Made by a program: the position numbers and the translations under genes
Notes under the pieces: model-generated
Seen by the model: the letters and a program-made list of their open reading frames with translations, nothing else
The model's database searches: none
What the model was told of the DNA's origin: nothing
Part shown: positions 56,910-64,000 of the stretch, in pieces
Numbering within the stretch: the stretch's first letter is position 1
Layout of the letters: each line of letters opens with the position of its first letter
Source of the DNA: Lyophyllum atratum
Taxonomy: Eukaryota; Basidiomycota; Agaricomycetes; Agaricales; Lyophyllaceae
Assembly (NCBI GenBank): GCA_014905825.1
Contig: JACGCN010000021.1
Location: forward strand, 372,001-436,000
Direction: 5' to 3'
Length of the DNA stretch: 64,000 bases

Positions 56910-57309
56910 TGTAGAGAATCACAATAAGTAAGCCTTAGAGTCCGACACAATGTGTTAGACGACTATATTATGTACCTGTAGAGAATCACAATAAGTAAGC
57001 TACAGGGAATAAGTCAGTAACGAAGTAAATAGGATGTAAGTAGAGTTGGCTCACCCTTAGAGTCCGACACAATGTGTTAGACGACTAAGGGTGCCCTTTT
57101 TCTGTGTACTAGGTAGATATACGATCGTGAAATAGAGTTCTGGTAAAGACTGGTAAATAACGAGCGGCAAACTGAATAGAAACGCACCACGACGCTCTGC
57201 GCCGTGGCGTAACGAATAAGCGAGACTTCTAAATATAGTAAAAGGCCATATAAGGAAACTTATCATATCGAGGACCTTCCCTCGGGTCTAGGCAAGTCCT
57301 ATCTCAACA
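56910..57309 (-). repeat. copia-2 3' LTR
   Basis: This 400-bp copy matches 61805-62204 base for base as far as I can follow by eye. It contains the same splice module and hairpin. Confidence 0.95.
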
Positions 57310-57330
57310 CTCCCCCGGACTTGTGAGACC

Positions 57331-60300
57331 CTACTGAGGCTTGAGGTTGAGGAGTCCGACAAATTGTTCATGGAGAACACGCGGGAGAGGTTTGGTGAAG
57401 ATGTCGGCAAGATTTTCGGTGGAGGGAATGTGGATGATCTCGACGTCCCCAACCTGTACGCGCTCGCGAATGTAATGGTGACGAATGTCGATATGCTTCG
57501 CGCGAGTGTGTCCCTTGGTCGACTTGGTAAGGGCGATAGCCGACGTGTTGTCTGCACGAAGGGTTACGGGCAAGGTTTGAGGCAAGTCGACTTCCACAAG
57601 GAAGTTGTGCATCCACAAGGCTTGTTGCGCACCGCGCGTCAGGGCCATGTATTCTGCCTCCGTGGTGGACAGCGCGACGGTGGGTTGGCGCTTTGAGGCC
57701 CAGGATACGGCGCAACCTGCCATCATAAAGACGTAGCCACCAGTAGAACGACGGGTATCGTAATCTCCCCCGAAATCTGCGTCGACGTACCCAACCGGTT
57801 TAAGACCCCCTTCAGTCCGCTTGTAGGTGAGCCGATAATCCAATGTCCCTTTTATGTAGCCCAAGACGTGAACCATAGCCTTCCAGTGTGCTGGTCCTGG
57901 GTTGGACTGGAACCTCGCGAGGAGGCCGACGGCGTAGGAGAGATCGGGGCGTGAAGCGCACTGCGCCCACATGTAGCACCCGAGGAGCTCGCGGTAGGGT
58001 TTGTCCTTCATGAAGAGGCGGTCGGCGTCGGTGTGTGGAGACTGAGAGTCGTCAAGGTGGATTCCGGATGGAAGGGGAGTAGGGTGAGGGTTACAGTCGA
58101 GATGGTTGAACCGCTCTAGGACGCGCTCTAAGTAAGCGCGTTGAGATAAAGTAATCGCACCCGTCTCCGCATCGCGGTCAACTCGCATTCCCAAAATGTA
58201 TTTCATCTCCCCCATATCCTTCGCCTCATACTCCTTTCCCAATTCCTCCTTCGCCACCTTCGCCCCTCCTGTTGTCGAAGATACCCCAAAGACATCATCC
58301 GCCCAAGTGCTCGTGATTGTGTGTTCCTTCCCAACTAACCTCGACCTCACACAGCTATCTGCGCGAGATGACTTGTACCCCAACTTTGTGTATGCCGCAT
58401 CGAGTGTGTGCCACCAGTCGTGGCCGCCTTGCATCATGCCGTAGAGGGATTTCTGGAGAAGACAGACCTTTCCCTCCCCCCCCTGAAATCCCGGCGGGAC
58501 GCGCATGTAAACGGTGTGCTCCAAGACGCTGTTGAGGTAGGCGGAGACGAAATCCAGCTGCCAGATGTGCAGGCCAAGCTGAGCGGCGATGGCGGCGGTG
58601 ATTCGCATCGACTCCAGACGCGCCACGGCGGCGTAGGTCTCGTCAAAGTCCTCCCCGTGGACCTGAGTATACCCCTTCGCGACAAGACGCGCCTTCCGCT
58701 TGATGATGTTCCCGTCAGCATCGAACTTATTGGCGTAGACCCACATGCAGTCGATGACACGCTTGTCAGCTGGGACAGAGTCCGCGGGGACGAGGCTAAA
58801 CACTTCCATCCGATCAAGAGTGTCGAGCTCGGCCTTCATCGCAGGAACCCACAGATCGGGACGTCGCATGGCCTCCCCATAATGTTTCGGGACGTAGGAG
58901 TCGGAGGCGATGGTGTTGTCCAGTGACGCCAGGAACGCGTGCATGTCCTGCGCAAGGAAAGCACGGGGGCGCGCAGAGTCAGTCGCCCAATCCTCACCCG
59001 CGGCTTTCGCAGCTTCTTCAAGCGCCAGGCTCTCACGGGTGGCGACGATAGCGTCGGTGGGTTTGGCGGTGGTAGCAAGGCGTGTGGAACGACGAGGCGC
59101 GGTAGGTGCATCAGGGGTGGGTGTGGCGGGGTTAGACGCGGCAAGTGCGGGGTTGGTGAGTGTATTAGGAAGTGCGGGGTGTAAGGGAGGATCGGTGGGG
59201 CGGATACGAGGTGCAACAGGCTGTCTGGGCTGAAGGAGTCCGGCCACAGCAGGGTTCGGGATGTGGTCGTCGACGGGGGCGGGGTTCTCGTCGCTGAGCA
59301 CGGTGATCGCGCGGTGCCCTGAGCCTTCCTCGAAGATGACATCTCGGCTAGTAATGACTTGGCGTGTGCCTTGATCGTAGAGTTTGTATCCGCTGTCCGA
59401 GTAGCCGACCATGACGTATTTGATCGACCTCGGGTTTAATTTAGAAACCACCAATTCCGTCGGTACCTTAGCGAACGCGACACAGCCGAAAGGGCGCAGG
59501 TGAGCGATCCCCTGACGTTTGCCAGTCCAGATCTCCCTCGGAACACGGTCGGGATGGCGGGAGGAAGGGATGAGGTTGCGGAGATAAATGGCGCATGCAG
59601 CGGCCTCGGCCCAGAGGGACTGTGGGAGCCCGCTGTCGGCGAGCATGCACCTAACACCCTCTATGATGGTGCGTATCGTGCGCTCAGCCAGTCCGTTTTG
59701 GGGGTGAGCGTAGGGAGTGCTGATTTCCAGAACGATACCGTGGTGTCCGCAATAATCGAACCAATCCTGGTTCACCCATTCTCTCCCGGCATCGACGCGC
59801 GCCACCTGCAGCTTGTTGCCTGTCTGTCTCTCCGATGTGGTGTGGTAGACCTTGAAGGCCGATAAGGTAGTCACGGAGTCCTTTCTCGACAAGTAGAACC
59901 CGTAGGAATGTGATGACCCGCCGTCCACCACCAGCATCATGTAGGACGCTCCCCCCAGGGAGAGTGTCGACGCCGGACCCCAAAGATCGAGGTGGCAGCG
60001 CTCGTTGGGCTTGGTCTCCGGTGTGACTTGCCCGTCATACGGGCGCGCGGTATGTTTCCCGTATATACAGTCCTCACAAAGGCCCGTCACCTCTAACCTC
60101 CCCAGGACGTGTAACCCGTCCACCAACTTCTTCCTCGCCATATTCCTGATGCCGCTCACACCAGCGTGTCCGAGTCGACGGTGCCAGACGTCGAGGTTGA
60201 CTGGGACGTCCTGGGAGCGTGCAATCATCGCCCGCACAGCGGGTGGGGATGTGTCGAGGAGATACATGCCGTTGGTACCCTTCCCGACCATAACAGGGCG

Positions 60301-61800
60301 TCCACTTGGGTCAGCGAACGTCGCCTTCCCCCCTGCAAAAGTGATGGTCCATCCCGCTGCGTCAAGTTTCCCAACGGATATCAGGTTCGCGGAAAGATCA
60401 GGGGTATGGAGTGCATTGAAGACGAGGTCGGAGGAAGCACCGTTCAGCCAGACGGTACGTTTAACGGTTCCTCGACCGACGATTTTGAAGGTGACGTCTT
60501 TATTTGCAGCCTGACCGAGTCGCGGTACCGCGAACACCTCATAATCCGTGAAGTCCCTACGATCCACGAAGCAGTAATCGCTCGCACCGGAGTCGGCGTA
60601 GGTATGGATGATGGTAGAGGTAGTCGCAGCGAGAGCGATAGGGGTGTCTGAGACAGGACGAGGGATAGTGAGGGAGTCTGAGATAGTGAGGGATCCCGAG
60701 AGGTACGCATCGATCACCTCCATTTGATTTGCCTCGATGGAGTTGCGCAGGGCGTCTGAGGTCATAACGGCGGGTAGGAATGCTTGGGATATGAGGGCGT
60801 ATGTTACGTGGGATGTGGCGCCGCTGGTATCGGCAACGTTCGCAGTGGGGACTGCGGGAGCAGTAGTGGTGCTCGAGGTATTTTGTTTTCCTCTGTTTCG
60901 GAAGTTAGGCGGGAATTGACCTTCCTTCCCTCCCCCCGGCCAGTAGCAGTCTTTGATGAGGTGCCCCGTCCGCTCGCAGTTCGTGTTTACGCATACGAGG
61001 TGGGACTTCCCCGACTGCTTGACCTTGGCCTGTAGAGCGGTGGTGGTAGTGCCGGTCTTAGCGCCCTGGCGCTTCAGACGTTCCCAGTGGAGGGACAGGA
61101 CCGATATGGCTTCGGCGGAGGTCTTCGTGGCGTAGACCGTAGAGACGATGACATTCCACGACTCGGGGAGTGACCTGAGCACGATAGCGCGGAACGCCTT
61201 ATCGTTGATGGCGGCTCCCTTGTCCGTGGCGGATTGCCATTTGGAACGGAGGGTTTTGATGTGCTCCAGGAAGTCAGCGCCGTCGGTAAGCATGACGTTT
61301 CGCAAATCTGTCTCCGCGTCGGCTGCTCCCAGCTCGGAAGCAGAGCCATAGATCTCAGTGACTGACGTCCACGCCTCGGCCGCCGTCCCCTTCATCTTCA
61401 CTCCAAGCCCAACGGGGTTTTTGGTGTTGTACGCGATGAGTGCGAGTACCCATGCATCGCGTACACCCCATTCAGCGCGAGACGGGGACGGAGAAGTCCA
61501 GTCCGTGGGTTCGGGAGGTAGCTGAGTGCTGGGAAGAGGGGATGGTTGTTCTATGGTGCCGTCGAGGTAACCTTCGGCGCCGCGAACCCTTACAGCGATT
61601 TGGATTCGGGTTTTGAAGCCAACGAAGTTCGACCCGTCGAACTTTTCTTCGTCAGGGAATGTGGGGGGGTTGTTGTTGTTTCCAGTAGACATTTTGTAGG
61701 GTGTAAAATGGGGAAAATGGGGAATATATTCCGTGTAAATAGTGTGAGTCCGTCTGAAGTGTCGTGTGATTTCGCAGGAAAGCGCAGAGCCGGGGCCCAT
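57331..61800 (-). CDS. copia-2 Gag-Pol polyprotein, 1489 aa
   Basis: One frame starts at the ATG inside the primer-binding site (MGPG..., as copia-1 starts MGPE...). A second ATG at 61692 (MSTGNNN) is a possible internal start. A gag region is followed by an unusual zinc knuckle 'CVNTNCERTGHLIKDC' (C-X4-C-X4-H-X4-C; copia-1 has the usual C-X2-C). Then come protease 'DSGASDYCF', integrase ('WHRRLGHAGV', 'CHLDLWGP', 'ARVDAGREWV', 'NGLAERTIRT'), RT ('WVYANKFDADGNII' start, WADDVFG at the active site with both aspartates kept) and RNase H ('GYVDADFGGDYDTRRSTGG', 'LSTTEAEYMALTRGAQ'). All catalytic residues I looked for are present, so the copy may be competent. Confidence 0.95.
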   Translation of the reverse strand: MGPGSALSCEITRHFRRTHTIYTEYIPHFPHFTPYKMSTGNNNNPPTFPDEEKFDGSNFVGFKTRIQIAVRVRGAEGYLDGTIEQPSPLPSTQLPPEPTDWTSPSPSRAEWGVRDAWVLALIAYNTKNPVGLGVKMKGTAAEAWTSVTEIYGSASELGAADAETDLRNVMLTDGADFLEHIKTLRSKWQSATDKGAAINDKAFRAIVLRSLPESWNVIVSTVYATKTSAEAISVLSLHWERLKRQGAKTGTTTTALQAKVKQSGKSHLVCVNTNCERTGHLIKDCYWPGGGKEGQFPPNFRNRGKQNTSSTTTAPAVPTANVADTSGATSHVTYALISQAFLPAVMTSDALRNSIEANQMEVIDAYLSGSLTISDSLTIPRPVSDTPIALAATTSTIIHTYADSGASDYCFVDRRDFTDYEVFAVPRLGQAANKDVTFKIVGRGTVKRTVWLNGASSDLVFNALHTPDLSANLISVGKLDAAGWTITFAGGKATFADPSGRPVMVGKGTNGMYLLDTSPPAVRAMIARSQDVPVNLDVWHRRLGHAGVSGIRNMARKKLVDGLHVLGRLEVTGLCEDCIYGKHTARPYDGQVTPETKPNERCHLDLWGPASTLSLGGASYMMLVVDGGSSHSYGFYLSRKDSVTTLSAFKVYHTTSERQTGNKLQVARVDAGREWVNQDWFDYCGHHGIVLEISTPYAHPQNGLAERTIRTIIEGVRCMLADSGLPQSLWAEAAACAIYLRNLIPSSRHPDRVPREIWTGKRQGIAHLRPFGCVAFAKVPTELVVSKLNPRSIKYVMVGYSDSGYKLYDQGTRQVITSRDVIFEEGSGHRAITVLSDENPAPVDDHIPNPAVAGLLQPRQPVAPRIRPTDPPLHPALPNTLTNPALAASNPATPTPDAPTAPRRSTRLATTAKPTDAIVATRESLALEEAAKAAGEDWATDSARPRAFLAQDMHAFLASLDNTIASDSYVPKHYGEAMRRPDLWVPAMKAELDTLDRMEVFSLVPADSVPADKRVIDCMWVYANKFDADGNIIKRKARLVAKGYTQVHGEDFDETYAAVARLESMRITAAIAAQLGLHIWQLDFVSAYLNSVLEHTVYMRVPPGFQGGEGKVCLLQKSLYGMMQGGHDWWHTLDAAYTKLGYKSSRADSCVRSRLVGKEHTITSTWADDVFGVSSTTGGAKVAKEELGKEYEAKDMGEMKYILGMRVDRDAETGAITLSQRAYLERVLERFNHLDCNPHPTPLPSGIHLDDSQSPHTDADRLFMKDKPYRELLGCYMWAQCASRPDLSYAVGLLARFQSNPGPAHWKAMVHVLGYIKGTLDYRLTYKRTEGGLKPVGYVDADFGGDYDTRRSTGGYVFMMAGCAVSWASKRQPTVALSTTEAEYMALTRGAQQALWMHNFLVEVDLPQTLPVTLRADNTSAIALTKSTKGHTRAKHIDIRHHYIRERVQVGDVEIIHIPSTENLADIFTKPLPRVLHEQFVGLLNLKPQ

Positions 61801-61804
61801 AACC
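61791..61804 (-). promoter_or_regulatory. copia-2 primer-binding site containing the start codon
   Basis: On the minus strand GGTTATGGGCCCCG directly follows the LTR, identical over 14 nt to that of copia-1 although the two interiors are unrelated at the DNA level. ATG is at 61800-61798. It is complementary to the initiator tRNA-Met anticodon arm. Confidence 0.8.
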
Positions 61805-61982
61805 TGTAGAGAATCACAATAAGTAAGCCTTAGAGTCCGACACAATGTGTTAGACGACTATATTATGTACCTGTAGAGAATCACAATAAGTAAGCTACAG
61901 GGAATAAGTCAGTAACGAAGTAAATAGGATGTAAGTAGAGTTGGCTCACCCTTAGAGTCCGACACAATGTGTTAGACGACTA
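61804..61982 (-). promoter_or_regulatory. copia-2 LTR splice module (B1-intron-A1-spacer-B2-A2)
   Basis: On the minus strand: B1 61982-61950, intron 1 61949-61895 (55 nt, GTGAGC...CTGTAG, branch TACTGAC), A1 61894-61871, spacer starting GTACAT at 61870, B2 61860-61828, A2 61827-61804 (ending CTCTACAG, the last G being the first base of the primer site). B2 equals B1 (33 nt), A2 equals A1 (24 nt), and they join as spliced. A hairpin CACCCTTAG / CTAAGGGTG (9 bp) covers the donor. GTATATC (62011-62017) lies 35 bp before the predicted cap site. A possible intron 2 is 61870-61804 (67 nt). Confidence 0.85.
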
Positions 61983-62204
61983 AGGGTGCCCTTTTTCTGT
62001 GTACTAGGTAGATATACGATCGTGAAATAGAGTTCTGGTAAAGACTGGTAAATAACGAGCGGCAAACTGAATAGAAACGCACCACGACGCTCTGCGCCGT
62101 GGCGTAACGAATAAGCGAGACTTCTAAATATAGTAAAAGGCCATATAAGGAAACTTATCATATCGAGGACCTTCCCTCGGGTCTAGGCAAGTCCTATCTC
62201 AACA
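61805..62204 (-). repeat. copia-2 5' LTR
   Basis: The 400-bp LTR upstream of gag. On its outer side comes ATCTG (62205-62209), the second copy of the target duplication. Confidence 0.95.
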
Positions 62205-64000
62205 ATCTGATATAGTCCACGCGGTACGCATCTGGGCTTTGAAACGGTCGTTTTCGGCTTTGGAGTCCGCAATGGATAGGAAGTCATCCACATGGACAGC
62301 GGCTATGATAGTACCAGTGTCAGTTTTGCGGTAATAGATGCAGGACTCGCAAGAAAGGCGTGTAAATCCCCAAGTCATCATGTTGTCGTTGAGCGTTTTG
62401 TTCCATATCCTTCCGCTTTGCTTCATGCCGTACAATCCCCTAACCAGACACCATACCCAGTCACCTTTCCCCGGTTCCTCGAATCCTTCCGGTTGTTCCA
62501 TGTACTGGGTTTCGTCTTCAGGTAGTAATCCATATAGGAAAGCCGTTTTCACGTCGATTTGAGTCGCGTCCCAGCCTTTAGAGGCGGCAATATGAAGGAG
62601 AATTCGCCACGACTCCATACGCGCTGTGGGTGAGGTGGTTTTGGTGTAGTCTCGCCCGTATATTTGTTCGTAGCCTTTGAATACTAGACGAACCTTGAAT
62701 CTGACCGCTTTCCCGTTTTCATCTCGTTTGATCTTAAAGATCGGGCGTCCCTTGCGTACTTTCTGACCTTGTGGTACCTCGGAACGAGGTATGAGCTTGT
62801 AAACCCCCATCTCCTTCAATGAGTTCAGTTCATCTCTATATCCCTCCGCCCATCTATCCGCGTCTGCGGAGGCCTTAGCTTCTGCCCACGTTTTCGGCTC
62901 ATCATCAAACTCGAGACTCGTCGGATCAATCCCTCCGGAGTCCATGATGGCTGCCAAGAGTCGATCATGATCGAGATCGTCCCTGAGCTCAGGAACATCC
63001 AGTAGATCCCTGATCTCGGATCCGGCGTCGACGTCATGGGTCTCGGCCTGTGCGCGACGTTCCGCTTTGGCGGCTTTGACGCGTTCCGCGCTCTCTTTCG
63101 ATTCCTGGACTGCGCGTTGCGTTGCAGTTGGGTGGTCAGGGTTGATTTTTGTAGTGGGCGTAGGTATGCGATTGGAACGTCGCAGAGGTTCGGGAGCAGG
63201 GGGTATGTCCGGTAAGGGTGCGAGATGGTCGACTGGCGGTAATGCCGGTGGATTAACCTGTTCCTCGACAATCGGCAGAGGTAAGGCTTCATCGTCGTCG
63301 ACATGGATCGGGTTAACAGTTGAGCTTGCACGAATATGCTCGAGAGTTGACGATTCTTCTGCGGCAGCGTCGGGAAGATGGAGAGGTGGAGGTATATGAC
63401 CGTCATGGCTTTCAAGGAAGCGGACATGGTATGATTGATGGACCTTCTGGGTTTGTCGCTCGTAGCACCGGTAGGTTTTCGAGTTTTGTCCGTATCCGAT
63501 GAGGATGCATTCTACGGAGCGCTCATAGATCTTTGGGTTATGTGCGTTGATAAGAACGAAAGCTCGACATCCTATTTCCCTCATATAGGAGTAGTCAGGT
63601 TTGCGTTCATACCAGAGCTCGAACGGGGTGGTTCCTTTGAGTGATTTGGTGACGGTCTTCTCATGTAGGTGCGCTGCCGTGAGGTAAAATTCGTCCCATA
63701 AATTTGTGGGGCATCCCGTCGCGATCCGCATGGTTCGCGCTTTTCCCATGAGCGTGCGATGCATGCGTTCGACGCGTCCCATGTGAGCTGAAGTATAGGG
63801 CGCGCCCAATTCCTGAGTTGTGCCTCGAGATTGTAACCACTTATCCATCTCGTGTCCTTTGAGTTCCCCATCGAAGCCGGTGCGATAGATACCGACTTTT
63901 AGTCCTGTCTCCGTCTCTCTCGCGAGTTCCCAAGCCTTCAGAGCAGGAAGTGCGTCGGACTTGAGTTTCAGGGGGATGGACCACGCTTTACTGGAATAGT
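62205..64000 (-). CDS. copia-3 Pol, integrase to RT (truncated by window edge)
   Basis: Open to position 64000, so the integrase N-terminus, protease and gag are not in view. The integrase core has 'TGFDGELKGHEMD' where the second catalytic aspartate normally sits in a TDxGGE-type motif, then 'APYTSAHMGRVERMHRTLMG' with the catalytic Glu. A Pro/Arg-rich linker follows. RT begins at 'EMGVYKLIPRSEVPQGQK' and has 'AAVHVDDFLSIAD' at the active site. It ends at 62205, where copia-2 interrupts, and continues at 56904. Confidence 0.95.

Larger units (their letters stand above)
56910..62204 (-). mobile_element. copia-2: complete Ty1/copia LTR retrotransposon nested in copia-3
   Basis: This 5295-bp element has 400-bp LTRs at 56910-57309 (3') and 61805-62204 (5') that look identical by eye. 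The ends are TGTTGAG...CTCTACA on the minus strand. The primer-binding site is at 61791-61804, a GGGGGAG purine tract at 57310-57316, and the target duplication is ATCTG. The single gag-pol frame is open. It sits in the RT/RNase H region of copia-3 in the same orientation. Confidence 0.96.
55631..64000 (-). mobile_element. copia-3: Ty1/copia element, split by copia-2 and cut by the window edge
   Basis: The 3' LTR (55631-55977), a purine tract next to it (GAGGAGGAG on the minus strand, from 55978), and the pol frame 56023-56904 plus 62205-64000 belong to one element, interrupted by copia-2. Its 5' LTR, gag and protease lie beyond 64000. The frame is open on both sides of the insertion and to the end of the window. 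Confidence 0.93.

Noticed and set aside
1..64000. tRNA, rRNA and CRISPR arrays
   Set aside because: No cloverleaf with A/B boxes, rRNA-like stretch or spaced direct-repeat array was noticed by eye; a tRNA covariance search was not possible.

Overview
This is nuclear DNA of a filamentous fungus, most likely an agaricomycete basidiomycete. The genes are split by many ~45-65 nt GT-AG introns with CTRAY-like branch points. The gene content is typical of that group: a fungal Rep/helicase Helitron, a cluster of DUF6534 membrane proteins, BTB/POZ proteins, a CE15 glucuronoyl esterase, a PL14-type lyase and an aryl-alcohol-dehydrogenase-like reductase.

Layout. 0.2-14.7 kb: a Helitron read on the minus strand. 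It has a RepHel gene and a second, six-exon gene, and its RepHel exon is split by a complete Ty1/copia element (copia-1, 7518-12502, 5-bp target duplication GATCA). 15.4-19.4 kb: a BTB gene, a ~240-bp tandem duplication and a 400-bp MITE. 20.5-24.9 kb: a secreted glucuronoyl esterase and a mitochondrial carnitine acetyltransferase. 26.4-27.3 kb: a 912-bp non-autonomous MULE-like element with 9-bp target duplications. 27.9-33.8 kb: two DUF6534 genes. 34.0-44.5 kb: guanine deaminase, BTB protein, aldo/keto reductase, an RPAP3-like TPR cochaperone and a PL14-type lyase. 45.0-54.5 kb: three more DUF6534 genes on the minus strand. 55.6-64 kb: a copia element (copia-3, running off the window) split by another complete copia element (copia-2, 56910-62204, target duplication ATCTG).

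Main discovery candidate. The LTRs of all three unrelated copia elements share one architecture. In transcript order each has block B1, a 49-55 nt GT-AG intron, block A1, a short spacer, then blocks B2 and A2 fused exactly as if B1-intron-A1 had been spliced and copied back. A1 is followed by a GTAY donor and A2 ends in YAG, so a second intron would remove spacer+B2+A2. A 9-11 bp hairpin straddles the predicted cap site and buries the first 5' splice site. I infer a replication scheme. At the 5' LTR, transcription starts inside the hairpin, so the donor is free and the leader is spliced to B-A. At the 3' LTR the whole hairpin is transcribed, the donor is masked and the intron is kept. The cDNA of the spliced leader then lands on the ready-spliced B2 copy during first-strand transfer, which restores the intron-bearing LTR and rewrites B2-A2 each cycle. 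The primer-binding site of copia-1 and copia-2 is a complement of the initiator-tRNA anticodon arm, and it contains the gag-pol start codon. All of this is read from sequence; no expression data were available.

Both nested copia insertions preserve the host reading frame exactly when one target-site copy is removed. Together with LTR pairs that look identical by eye, this suggests recent transposition.
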